Below are positions 35,303 to 46,210 of a stretch of DNA of 64,000 nucleotides, one piece after another. Numbering within the stretch: the stretch's first letter is position 1; each line of letters starts with the position of its first letter. The translations under genes were made by a program, and so were the position numbers. Below the pieces are notes generated by a model, which had not been told where the DNA came from, did not search any database, and saw only the letters and a list, made by a program, of their open reading frames with translations. Location of the stretch: assembly GCA_003254905.1 (NCBI GenBank), contig QANU01068452.1, forward strand, positions 95,825-159,824, read 5' to 3'. The DNA comes from Nissolia schottii (lineage: Eukaryota; Streptophyta; Magnoliopsida; Fabales; Fabaceae).

Positions 35303-38074
35303 TTAAAAGATCCTCTTTAGCCACTCAAGAACATTCGAACTGAAAGCGCTTCCCAATGCTAGCCCGGCAACAATTCCACCACCATATCCGATCAAGATAA
35401 CTTTCCAATCAAATTCAATGAAAGACCTCGATTCAGAGTCTTGATCACCTTCAAATACAGGTGGGGGAGGCTTAGCATCACCTTCACATTTATTCAACAA
35501 TTGAATTCCACAGAGGCCTTGGTTACCCTTAAATGAATTGCCTTCGAATGTAGAAAATTGATTATTTTCTGGTACATGACCTGAGAGCTTGTTAAAGGAC
35601 ACATTGAAGAACTCCAGAAACGTGAGTTCTGTTAATTCTTGAGGAATGTTTCCTGACAAGCTGTTCAGAGAAAGATCCAACGCTTCAAGGTTTGAGAGCT
35701 TCCCTAAGGAAGCTGGAATGTTGCCAACAAGCATGTTATTGGACAAGTTGAGAAAAGCAAGACTCTCAAAGTCTCCCATCACATCTGGAATCTCCCCAGA
35801 AATTCTATTACTTGAGAGATCAATGGCTACCATGAAGTAAAATTTTTGTTGAAGTGCTTCATAATTTGTGACAACTCCTTTGCTTGACATTGTGTATGAA
35901 TAAGAAATACTAGAGAACCAAATTGTTGCGCTGAAATAAATAGCCAAGTTCTCATATTTCAATTGGCTTATGTTGTAAGTTGTCATGGTTTTCCAATTCT
36001 TAAGAACTTGCGAACTCAAATTTCCAGAGAACTTATTATGAGAAAGATCAAGGATGTGAAGCTTTGGAAATATGCATACACTTGGGCAGTTTATAGCTCC
36101 ATGAAATTCATTATATCGCAAACCCATAACTTTCAACTCGGGAAGAGATCCCAACCAAAATGGAAATGAATCATTGATCTGATTATGGCTCACATCAATA
36201 AATTCTAGCATTCTACAATTGACCAATGCTCTTGGGAGCTGACCCTGCAAATTGTTATCATTGAAGTCAATCATCTTAAGGGCACTTCCTATCATATATG
36301 TTTGAGGAATATTTCCAAACAATTTATTTCCTCGTAGCATCAAAAATTGAAGAGATTGGCTAAAGCTTCCCAAACATGATGGAATTGTGCCGCTTAAGTT
36401 GTTATCGGATAAATCAAGAAGCACAAGTGATTTAAGATTGCAGATCAATGGGGATATTTCTCCAGTCAATGAACTGTTGGAAACATACAAAGCTTGAAGA
36501 CTTCTTTTCTCCCACATCCAACTGGGTAGTGACTTTAAATCGTTGTCTCCCATGTTAAGAAATGCCAACTCATCCAAGTCTTGAAGAAAAGCTGGGAACT
36601 CAACTAAATTACATGAATCCAACTTTACCCCTTGTAATGGAGGAATGGTTGCATTGAAAGAACCTTTTCTTTCAAACAGAGACAATTTGTTGCCTGATAA
36701 ATTCAGATTAGTAAGCATTTTGAACTTTAGAAACATGCCAAGCTCTATCTGTCCTTCTAAGAAATTACTCGCTAGAGAAAGAACTGTGAGATTCTCTAGT
36801 TTGAAGAGAGAGTGGGGGATTTCACCTTGAAGTTTGTTTCGTTGAAGAGTCAATGTATTCAAGCTTGTTAGGTTCATTATCCAAGACGGAATTTCACCAC
36901 TTAAATTGCATGAATCCAAACCTAAGACCTGAATTGGATGAAGGGTCACATTGGAAGAACTTTTCAGAGGGAGCAAAGACAAATTACTATATGATAAATA
37001 AAGAAAAGTAAGCATTTTCAGCTTTAGAAACATGTCAGGCTCTACTTGTCCTTGCAAGGAGTTGAAGCTTAGGTCCAAATGCTCGAGTTGGTTGAGGTTG
37101 CCAAGTGAAGAAGGAATAGGCCCATAAACATTGCAGAGTGAAATTGAAAGCCAATTCAAAGAACTAAGGTTTCCAATTGATGGAGGTAGTGTACCATGGA
37201 AACTTGTGCCAGAGAGATCTATTACGTTGATGAGGGAACTTGAGTGGAAATCAGGCAACGTGCCCTTGAGGTTTTGGTTGTTTCCCAAATCCAAAAATGT
37301 TAAGTTTGGAAGATGGAATATTCCAATTGGAAATTCACCATACAACTCGCAATTTTCAAGGGAGAGTTTTTGCAAAGATGTAAGATTTGTGAGCATATTT
37401 GGTACAAAAGACGAAATATTAACAAAATTAAGACCAAGTACTTCTAGTTTAGTTGAGTTCTGAATTAAGTTTCTCAGAGTGTATATGTTGAGCCACAAGA
37501 GGTTGACAGGATCACTGGGAAAAATTGGCAAATTAGCATAACTGCGTAGATCGAGAAACAATAAGTTGGACAAATGTGAAAATTCTGGCGGGACTTCGCC
37601 GGAAAATGTGTTTTCACCAAAATGAGAAAGATTCAGATATCTTAGCTGTGAAAACTCACCTATCCTGGATGGAATCTGAGAGCCGTTGAAGTCATTGTCA
37701 GAAAGATCAAGACTTTGAAGGTGTACAAGAGAAAAAAGCGTGCTATTGGGGTCCACGGAGCCATGGAGTTGGCTGCTACTAAGATCAATGCCAATGACAT
37801 GGCTTGTGAGATTATCACATTGGATGCCATGCCAAGAGCAGCAATCAGTGCTTGGCTTCCAAGATGCAGTTTTAGGATAACTGAAAGGATTATAAGAAGC
37901 AGACTTACCAATGACAAAGCTTTCCTTAAACTGCAACAAGGCATTGCTTTCATCTTCATGACACTCATGAGTTGATTGGACGAAAGGTAAAGAGTTTGTG
38001 ACCATGGATGAGTACAAGAGTGAATAAAAGAGGAAAAGCTGTATTGAGAAAGCAAGAGACCACAACAAACCCAT
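35303..38074 (-). CDS. LRR receptor-like protein (RLP1), intact
   Basis: A single-exon gene of 923 residues. Order: hydrophobic signal peptide (about 1-28); LRR N-terminal cap with HECHEDESNALLQFKE and the Cys motif DCCSWHGIQCD (about 36-85); a long run of 24-residue extracellular LRRs (LxxLxLxxNxLxGxIP); an island domain around NYEALQQKFYF that interrupts the repeats; four last LRRs; a cap ending GNQGLCGIQLLNKCE; an acidic linker; one transmembrane helix (WKVILIGYGGGIVAGLALG) with GxxxG spacing; a short basic tail (LEWLKRIF). There is no kinase domain. This is the Cf-9-like RLP layout. Such proteins sense pathogen or damage signals at the plasma membrane with the adaptor kinase SOBIR1; GxxxG in the helix fits that pairing. 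The ligand is unknown. A close paralogue is at 57878-60433. Confidence 0.95.
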   Translation of the reverse strand: MGLLWSLAFSIQLFLFYSLLYSSMVTNSLPFVQSTHECHEDESNALLQFKESFVIGKSASYNPFSYPKTASWKPSTDCCSWHGIQCDNLTSHVIGIDLSSSQLHGSVDPNSTLFSLVHLQSLDLSDNDFNGSQIPSRIGEFSQLRYLNLSHFGENTFSGEVPPEFSHLSNLLFLDLRSYANLPIFPSDPVNLLWLNIYTLRNLIQNSTKLEVLGLNFVNISSFVPNMLTNLTSLQKLSLENCELYGEFPIGIFHLPNLTFLDLGNNQNLKGTLPDFHSSSLINVIDLSGTSFHGTLPPSIGNLSSLNWLSISLCNVYGPIPSSLGNLNQLEHLDLSFNSLQGQVEPDMFLKLKMLTFLYLSYSNLSLLPLKSSSNVTLHPIQVLGLDSCNLSGEIPSWIMNLTSLNTLTLQRNKLQGEIPHSLFKLENLTVLSLASNFLEGQIELGMFLKFKMLTNLNLSGNKLSLFERKGSFNATIPPLQGVKLDSCNLVEFPAFLQDLDELAFLNMGDNDLKSLPSWMWEKRSLQALYVSNSSLTGEISPLICNLKSLVLLDLSDNNLSGTIPSCLGSFSQSLQFLMLRGNKLFGNIPQTYMIGSALKMIDFNDNNLQGQLPRALVNCRMLEFIDVSHNQINDSFPFWLGSLPELKVMGLRYNEFHGAINCPSVCIFPKLHILDLSHNKFSGNLSSQVLKNWKTMTTYNISQLKYENLAIYFSATIWFSSISYSYTMSSKGVVTNYEALQQKFYFMVAIDLSSNRISGEIPDVMGDFESLAFLNLSNNMLVGNIPASLGKLSNLEALDLSLNSLSGNIPQELTELTFLEFFNVSFNKLSGHVPENNQFSTFEGNSFKGNQGLCGIQLLNKCEGDAKPPPPVFEGDQDSESRSFIEFDWKVILIGYGGGIVAGLALGSAFSSNVLEWLKRIF

Positions 38075-38134
38075 TGTATCTTAATAGGTTTTAATGCAAA
38101 GGTGGAGATGAAAAGTTTGGCGCACACCGATTGG

Positions 38135-38142
38135 TTTTTATA
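38135..38142 (-). promoter_or_regulatory. TATA box of RLP1
   Basis: TATAAAAA on the minus strand lies 61 bases upstream of the RLP1 ATG. The identical octamer sits at exactly the same distance upstream of RLP2, and the whole leader is conserved between the two. Confidence 0.75.
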
Positions 38143-39459
38143 CTCAAGAACTAGATGGTGATAGCTTGCTTGTTATTCAACAATATTAATGGCGGGAGGA
38201 CCGTTTTATGCCAAATTCTTAATATTAAGATTTAGATAGCTTAAGTGAAAGTCTCTCTTAACTTCGTAGACAACACGACCAAAGTCTATCGACGCATTTC
38301 CTCCGGGATAAGTTGGATCAGCTAGTCAATCTTTGATTTTTGTCTTCTCCTACTTGATTATATATCTAGCAGTTGTATGGATGTAAGTCAATTCATGCAG
38401 TAATTGGTTGACAAATTCAATCTAATTTTGTTTTTATTCAAATCCGAAGCGAAAGGTTTCATTGATTTCCTCCACAAACTTTGCTGTCAACTCTGATTGC
38501 CTCCGCAATTGCTCCCAGATGCAACTTTTTTTTTACCCTTTTCGTTTCGATTGCAGGGAATTGAACCCCTAAGCAACGCTAATACCCCTTGCCAAAAGGA
38601 CTAAAGGAGATCCCACTTAAGTTACAATTCAATGAAATTAATCCCTCCTTATTTAAATAAGTGTATAATTGATTATTTTGTTATATAATCAAATAGATAC
38701 TTATTTTAGAAGTGATGAAATAATAATAGGTGAACTTTTTGTGCCTCCTAAAACAATTTAGTAATGCATGAAAATAAATATTTTTAAATATCATAAAAAT
38801 GTTTACAATCACCCGTCAATTTATATTTGCTTACATAGTTTCTCTAATTTTTATTTCCACCACCCTGCCACCACCGCACCATGGCCCCATGCCCCAACCA
38901 CCATCGCCCCTTCCATTGTCCTCGCCCATGCCACCACTGCACTAGTCACCGCCGTTGCACTACCACTGTTGTCAAGCTTGATCCACCATTATTATCTTCT
39001 TGTCAGTTTTTTATTTTTATTTTAACTGAACTGGATGGATTGTGTTTTGATATTCATAATTGATTTTGTTATATTTTAGGGGTAGGATTGGTGTTAGTTT
39101 ATGTTAATTGAATATATTTAGGATTTGTGTTAGGTTTATGTTAATCTGAGTATATTTAGAATTTGTGTTAAATTTATGTTAAGAATATATTTAGGATTTG
39201 TGTTAGTATTTGCGTTAGGTTTTAGAATTTGAGTATATTTAAGAGAACGTTCATAACAGGTATTAATATTTTATTAACTTGTATTTTATGATTTTTTTAG
39301 GATACGACAAACAAAACTTGGTCTCTACCTTTACGTTCAGAGGCACATTCACGTTCAGAAGCACCTCCGTCATAGTCATGGCCACCGTAGGTAAGAAATC
39401 GTTCTCCACCAACAAATAGTTCACCATTGTTAAATTAGGGTTTAGTAATTATAGGGTTC
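38143..39459. other. Intergenic; possible SINE-like piece at 38556-38625
   Basis: This is upstream DNA of RLP1, then AT-rich sequence and a CCACCG-rich patch (38850-38990). On the minus strand, TAACTTAAGTGGGA (38624-38611) and GGTTCAATTC (38567-38558) resemble tRNA-type A and B boxes with slightly long spacing, so a SINE fragment is possible. No gene is supported. Confidence 0.4.
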
Positions 39460-40539
39460 TGATAAGTGTCATATTTTGGTAGTTTTAGAAGCTAAATGAA
39501 CACTTATATTGAGTAACTAATGAGAAATTCTTAGAAAACTCTCCCATTTTGGTTTCTTATTGTTAAAATTGTTAAGAATGGATACTATACGTGTTAAATG
39601 ATAACTTTTATGTCATATTTTGATATAGGAATGAAGTTTGGAGCAAAACGGCACAAGGCAAGAAGAATGGAAGGAAGAAAGGGGATTTTGGCCACTCAGC
39701 ATCCCCTCAGGGCTGCTCTGTAACACCCCTACTCTCAGCCTACGCTATAGTCGTAACACGGAATATATGTTTGTTATCTGCTTGGTTGGGGTTACTTTTA
39801 GCCCTTACTTTTAGCTTGGAAAATATCTCTTATACGAAAATATGGACCATTTTGAAACTTTTCCTTTCTCTACTTTTTACAAACTAGGAGCCATGCGTGT
39901 TCGGAAAGGTAATTATATAAGTATGCAAGTGTTAGAGTTAATTATACAAGAGAGATTAGAATATAGACATACATATATGTTTACAATCATTTGGTCCATA
40001 CACGATACACAATTACATTGTAATACATAAGTACAACTACTGCACATATTGTTCATACTAGCTAATGGCCAACATATTTCATTTACTACTGCTATTACTT
40101 ATAAAACTATAGTCGCCTTCTTGCATCCATAGAAAAAGTGACTCCTACTGCTCCTCGGGGACTTTGGCTACTAGCTCTCAAACCGTCACTTGTTGCCTTG
40201 TCGCCTCCACCTGGAACCATAAAGGAGTGGGGGTGAGAACGTCGCGTTCTCAGTGGGGTTCTATGGGCTTACCTACTCATTTCATTACTCCAGTATGATT
40301 CCGCCGCTCAGGGGGTCTCTAGGTGACATCATTATACTAATTCCCTACTTGTTATTATCCGTTCTAGTCCTGAGCAGCCTTATCTAATTTACTAGGTTCT
40401 CGGGGTTCTAGTCTTTCCGTTACTTATCCTGGGTAACTCGATGTCCTCTGTACTTTTCTGCTATCCTCTTAGTTCCTGACTTATCTAGAGGCCGGCTCAC
40501 GAAATCATGGTTTCATGACAGGGCCCTTGCACATACATA

Positions 40540-40850
40540 TTCTAAGCATATTCCGTATACATATCAACTTGTTCAAGTATCATATAAACATATCATATTC
40601 ATGTACATATCATCGTGTCCACGTATCATGTAAACATATCATATTCATGTGCATATCATCGTGTTCACATATTCATATAACATATCATATTCATGTACAT
40701 ATCATCGTTTTCACGTATCATGTAAACATATCATATTCGTCTGCATATCATCGTGTTCACGTGTTCATATAACACATCATATTCATGTACATATCATCGT
40801 GTTCACGCATCATATAACATATCATATTCATATTTCTTGTACGTATCGTA
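40540..40850. repeat. AT-rich tandem repeat, about 50-bp period
   Basis: Six or so imperfect units contain CATATCATATTCATGTACA and ATCATCGTGTTCACG. The units alternate between slightly different lengths. It is within the nested family-1 LTR. Confidence 0.75.
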
Positions 40851-41342
40851 TGCAATTCCTCCATATCATGTAAATGCTTGAGGTCTACTCGCCCTATGGC
40901 GGCGTCCTCCATATCATGTAAATGCTTGAGGTCTGCTCGCCTCTATGGCGGCGCCCTCCATATCATGTCTGAATGCTTGGGTTGATACTCATGTTCTTTT
41001 AGCATATAAACTTTTCTTTCGTTCTCATATCATTTCAGCATATTATCATCTTACCTTTCTCCTAGCATTTCTTCTTCTCTTTCATTTCTTTGCACATAGC
41101 ATGGCATGACTGGTTCCCTAAGTTCATTTCCATTATGATCTTTACTCATTACTTGCTTAACTTCTAGTCCTCTGAATGTTCCTTAGCATGATGCATGGCA
41201 TACTAACATATTTCTTTAAATAATCATAATGGATGGACTTACTACGTCACATAATTCACATACTTCATAACATGTTCATCATACATCATCATAAACATAA
41301 CTCATTCATTCATCATACACATGCTTGTACTCACTCAGCAAC

Positions 41343-41830
41343 TTCGGGGTCCCTCCGCGGAACCCACCCAGCACTCGCACTCCAGGGATCCTCCGCGGAA
41401 CCCTACCCAACACCACTACTGGTGCTCGCTCAGCCTTTTTCACGTAACCTTCCCAGCCTTTCTAGGGATCCTCCGCGGAACCCTACTCAACACTACTACG
41501 GGTGCTCACTCAGCACTCTTCGCGTAACTTTCTCAGCCTTTCCAGGGATCCTCCGTGGAACCACTCAATACTCTCCTCGTAACCTTCTCATCACTCCAGG
41601 GATCCTCTGCGGAACCTAATCAGCACCTTCCCAGGTACCCACTCATCAACTCTCTAGACTCTTCTCAGTCTATATCCGCGGAACCTCTCAACTCCATCCC
41701 AGGTGCCCACTCATCAACTTATCTAGACTCCTCTCCGTCACTCTCCGCGGAACACTAAGCACTTATCTCATTACTTATTTTCTCTCATTTCCTCACACTC
41801 ACTCCCCCGGGATCCTCTGCGTAACCCCAC
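41343..41830. repeat. Dispersed TCCGCGGA motif array in LTR
   Basis: At least eight copies or near copies of GGGATCCTCCGCGGAACCC occur (near 41347, 41384, 41464, 41545, 41599, 41675, 41742 and 41811). Spacing is mostly 65-80 bases. This is the counterpart of the array at 7896-8515. Confidence 0.8.
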
Positions 41831-44101
41831 TAGGCCCCATTCCAGGCGCCGCTCGACAATTCTCTCCATACTTCTCTCACCTTCCGCGGACCTACCCAGC
41901 TACACCTGACGAACCAGACTCTCTTTTCTTCGTTTTTCTTGCTTTCCTTTCCTCTTTGCTCATGGATGCTCCTTGGATTTTTAACATGTTTCAACCATCA
42001 TATACTAAGCTAGTCCAGGTCACAGGACCGTTCAGAATCATCTCCTAAGTCCTAACATAGCATTTCTAACATCATTTATCATAAGGCATACAAGCACATA
42101 AACACATACAAGCAAACATAAGCCACCAAGGGGTGACCAAAGCCAAGTTTACCCACACACACATAAGCACATCCAATCACCCAAGAGGTGAGAAAACTAG
42201 AGTTACCCACTTGTAAAAGAACTTGGTGGTGGTGAGGAAAACTTGGATTGAAGTCCCATAAGCCTTGTTGTTTCCAAAGCTTGAGCTCCTCCTTTCTCTA
42301 AGGTGAACAACTTCGAACAAGGTGGAGGGGGAAGAGGTTGTTCCTCTTGATTTTGGAAGGAAGAAAATGAAGAGGGATGAGGAGACTATGGGGGCTGTTC
42401 TTCGGTTCTTGGGAGGTGGAAGAGGGTGGCAAGAATGCTTAGCTTAATGTGTGTGTTTTTGGAGAATTGTGGAAGATGAAGTTTCTCTTGGAAATTTGGA
42501 AGAGAGGACTCAGTTTTGGGGTGGCTGAATGGTGAGGAGATTTATTGAATTTTAGGATTTTAGAAAAAGGTGATGAATAGTGGGAGGTATGGGTGTAGGT
42601 ATGGCTAGTGATGTGACTTGGCTTTGATGTGTAAGAAAGCATGGTGATGGAAAGTTTGGAAGCATGATTTAAGGGATATTTTTGGCCCAAAAATCTCTTC
42701 AAAACCGTGCAGCCCTTCCCTCTCCTAGTTCAGCTGCTGAAATTTCATTTTTTCTCGGTTCCGGTTCGCTCGTGTTTTATCGCTCGCAGTGTCGGTGCGT
42801 CGCGCACGGTCGTCCGAAAAATATTCCGCTTATACTGTCGCAATCCTCTAATTTCCCCTACCTAAGGGTATTAATATCTAAAGGTGTTTGTGAATTTTTC
42901 TTAGGAGGATTATTTTCACAGACACCTTTTGCGCGTCAGAAAATTTCGTCGGCGAACGATGACTGTTCGGTTGTCTGCCGAACCTCATGTCGCGACACGC
43001 CTTATTTCCTAGGGATATTCTACCTATTAGTTTCCCATTTTAATTCCCTAATCACGACTAGAAAATTAATTAAATATTTATGCGTACGATTATTTCTCTA
43101 AGGAAAAATGTGGATGTTACACGCTCAGCGGCCCCTGTAGTGCAACAAGGAGTAAAAATCCCTTTCTGGCTGCTCAGCGCCCTGTTCGTTATTTTTACTA
43201 TAAAAGGAAAGTGGTTTCCTTTGGAGGAGGGAATTCAGAGTTGGAAGGAGAAAAAGAAAGATAAGGAGAGCCAAGATTTGTCCAGGGAGCAAAGGGAAGA
43301 GATTCCGAAGGTCGTTGCACACCGTGGCGTGGAAACGCACCGCCGTTGCTTGCCGATCGTCTTGCTTTCTTGGATTTCTTCTTGTAAGCTTGAAAGCATC
43401 CATGGCTATGGATATATAGCTAACCTTCCTATTGTTGGGATTTGATGAGTTTTATCTTTTAAATGTATCCATCTTAACTTCTTTGTATATGGATCTATGA
43501 TATTCAATGATCTCGATGATTCAATCTTGAACTTAATGCTTGTTTTAGCTTAGCTACCTAAAACCTGATTTGAGATTTGTTTTTGTGAGTAAAACTACAT
43601 CGTTGAGTTGAATCTATATCAAATCATCTAATATTCCTGATTGTTAGAAATAGAGTTAGGTTTATTGGTCGTTTTAACACCCGAAGCTATTTCGGTTCGC
43701 TTTATTAATTGTGCGAGACATCAACAAGTAACAACGAGAACCAAATGCTAGATGTAGATAATTTAAGATAAGAACGGGTGTGAGGGGAATCAAGAATTTG
43801 ATAGATCATATGCATGGAACTATTGGATATATAAAAGTGGTATTACGAATCAAATCCCAGCAGCTTTCTTTATTGTTTTCAACCTCGTTCAATTTATTAC
43901 TTATTTTACAATTTCACATCTTTATAAACCTTTCATTAAAAACGATGAACCAACCTATCTATTGCTTAATTAACATTATCTAAGAATGGCATTGTGTTAC
44001 CAATTCCCAGAGGATGACAAAACACTGCACTGTACTACAATTGAATCCTTGCGGGGATTTGAAAGTGGAATGGTAAATAGGAAAAAAAAAATCTTTCAAC
44101 A

Positions 44102-44771
44102 GATTCTAATATTGATATCACAGTAGACAATTACTCATTGTCAGAGGCGACCAAGTCTACGATGGTAGGGAATCCTATGCCAGCAAATGATCAAGTCTCT
44201 AAAAATAATAATATAATGTCTATTGTAAGATTGAATTAGATTTTATTTATTCATCAAATTCGTAGGGAAGGAAATCCTTTGCCAGAAGAAGACAAAGGTA
44301 GATAACCAAGTCTCTGACAATAATAATGTTAAGATTGAATTACATTTTATTTACTAGTCATGAGGTAGAGAATAATGTAGGGTTTTTTGGTTTTTGTAAT
44401 AAAGAATATGATATCTGATTTGAATTAATGTATTTTGGTTATGTTGATTAATAGTAATATTTATTTTTATTTGTGTATTAATTATTATATATATTTTTAT
44501 ATATTTTGTAGTATTTTAATTTTTTTGGTATTTTTGACTGATACATCCATCGATAACATTCTCTCAGGCATCATTCTTGAGACTCATTACCGGCGGATTC
44601 ATTTTCTGCCGATAAGTAGTTACCAACGAGCTCATTATCGTCAGATAGTATCCGACGAAACTTTTCAAATCCATCAGAAATCCATAAAAATTTGCTGATA
44701 AATCCACTGTTAGAGAGCAATTTTCTAGAAGTGCAGAGAAAGAAGAAGACGAGATTATAACTGTTGGTATG
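44102..44771 (-). mobile_element. Possible CACTA transposon end (to 44733)
   Basis: Read on the minus strand from 44733, the sequence starts CACTTCTAGAAAATTGC. It then carries short subterminal words such as TCGTCGG, TCTGACGA, ATCGGCAG and CCGCCGG (44690-44580). That resembles En/Spm (CACTA) termini with CCGACGA-type repeats. No transposase or opposite end is seen. The part at 44102-44530 is AT-rich, with an imperfectly repeated TAAGATTGAATTA segment, and is not explained. Confidence 0.4.
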
Positions 44772-46197
44772 TGTTGAAAGCTTTTTACCACTCTCGTTAA
44801 TAATACATCCTTCTTTACAGCTTTCAGATCCTCAAGGGATCCAATTGCAGTATAGTCGGGTATAGTCGTATCCACAGGGAGTTGCAAAAATTCCGTTCTT
44901 GAGTTTGTTAATTAAACAATAAGGTGAAGGATTGGTTGATTGATACTTAAATAAATAAATAAACAATATAAAAGATAAATAGGCAACAAATCAGAGGTAG
45001 ATCCGGAAGCTTGTTGGGAATTGAATCCTATTATAGTTTCATGTATCCATTTACTTAATACATTAGAATTATCATTTCTTTGATTCTTCGCCACCAGTTC
45101 TTAACTTGTTCATCTCTGTCGAGCATGAAAAGATCATCAGGTGTCCCTTATTATGCTGTCACTTTCGTGCACAAACTTAACAAAGTAAACAAGCATTATT
45201 TCAGATGTTAAAATGACTAATAACCCTAACTCTATGTCTGACAATTAGGTTTATCAGATGAATTGATTTGGTTCCAACTTTATGTGCCGCTTTCGCGCGC
45301 AACAATCTTGTTTAGAATCATGCTTTATGTAGCTAAGCTAAAACAAGCATTAAGCGTAAAATCGATTCAAGCAAATCATAGAAATAAATTCATAATGCAA
45401 AAGTTACATGGATACAATCATATCATAATAATCATCAAAATCTCAACAACAAGAGGATTAGAAATCCATTTTACAAGAGAGAATCTTAAAGGCGAGGTAA
45501 TGGACGCTTACCATGACACGTTCTCACGCTGTCATGACAACGACTGTCGTGCTTCCTCGATCACTCGGGATCCTTCACTGGCCTCCTCTTTGTTGCTAAA
45601 CTAACCTAAGACTTGGATTACAAGTGAAAACAAGAAAGGAATGAATCTGAACTATGGGATGATGCTTTTGAAGTGTAAGCCTCGGCCTTCTATTGATAGG
45701 CAACATTTAGGGTCACCGTTGAGCGGTTAAGTCATGCTGCTGAGCGATTAGGTCTTTTCCGCTGAGCGTCCAGGGTCATTCCGCTAAGCGATTTGCAGAG
45801 CAGGGGTGGCTACAGGCTGTCATGGCCTCTACAGCTGGTGGCGGCGCCAGTTTTTGCAGGGCGGCACCAGCCTATTGGCGGCTGCAAGTGGCTTGGTGGG
45901 TACGACCGCTGAGCGGCCTGGGTACCTCGCTCAGCGGCGCTTGTCTTGTTCTGCGCTGAGCGGCATGTTGTTAGCGCTAAGCAGCCTTGCTTCTGATTTT
46001 GTCTTTTTCCTTCTTTTGCCTCTTTTTCTCTTTACTTTATTCTTTGTTAGATTGTCCTTGATTAATATGCTTGCATCCGTCTTTAGAATATATCATAAAT
46101 CCTACAAAAGTGGGGAATTTAGCCAGATATTTTAGGAAAACTTTAGCAAATAAGTGTCATTTTACTGGTTGAATCTGTGTAAACATGACACTTATCA

Positions 46198-46210
46198 CTT
46201 CCCCTGACTT
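46198..46210 (-). other. Polypurine tract
   Basis: AAGTCAGGGGAAG on the minus strand directly precedes the 3' LTR start (TGATAAG). This is the plus-strand priming site expected for an LTR element. Confidence 0.8.

Larger units (their letters stand above)
39719..43121 (-). mobile_element. Solo LTR, family 1, nested (about 3.4 kb)
   Basis: It starts TGTAACACCCC and ends GGATGTTACA. Flanks are TGCTC and CGCTC (four of five match). It matches 6458-9660 in the same orientation over its ends and CT-rich centre, and the 12330-15320 copy in reverse (for example the segment holding CGCTCAGGGGGTCTCTAGGT at about 40301). It contains two internal arrays described separately. No transposon protein is present. 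Confidence 0.85.
39460..44101 (+). mobile_element. Solo LTR, family 2, split by a nested LTR
   Basis: The outer LTR starts TGATAAGTGTCAT (39460) and ends ATCTTTCAACA (44101). Flanking pentamers are GGTTC and GATTC, four of five matching. The family-1 LTR at 39719-43121 is inserted within it; without that, the outer LTR is about 1.24 kb. It shares termini, the GCTCAGCGG motif and a gene-like 3' part (GCTTGTTTTAGCTTAGCTAC) with 52990-54393 and, in reverse, 44772-46197. Confidence 0.8.

Noticed and set aside
35646-37975. Plus-strand frames across RLP1 (and likewise across RLP copy 2)
   Set aside because: They are antisense shadows of the LRR coding sequence, repeated in both paralogues because the sense strands match.
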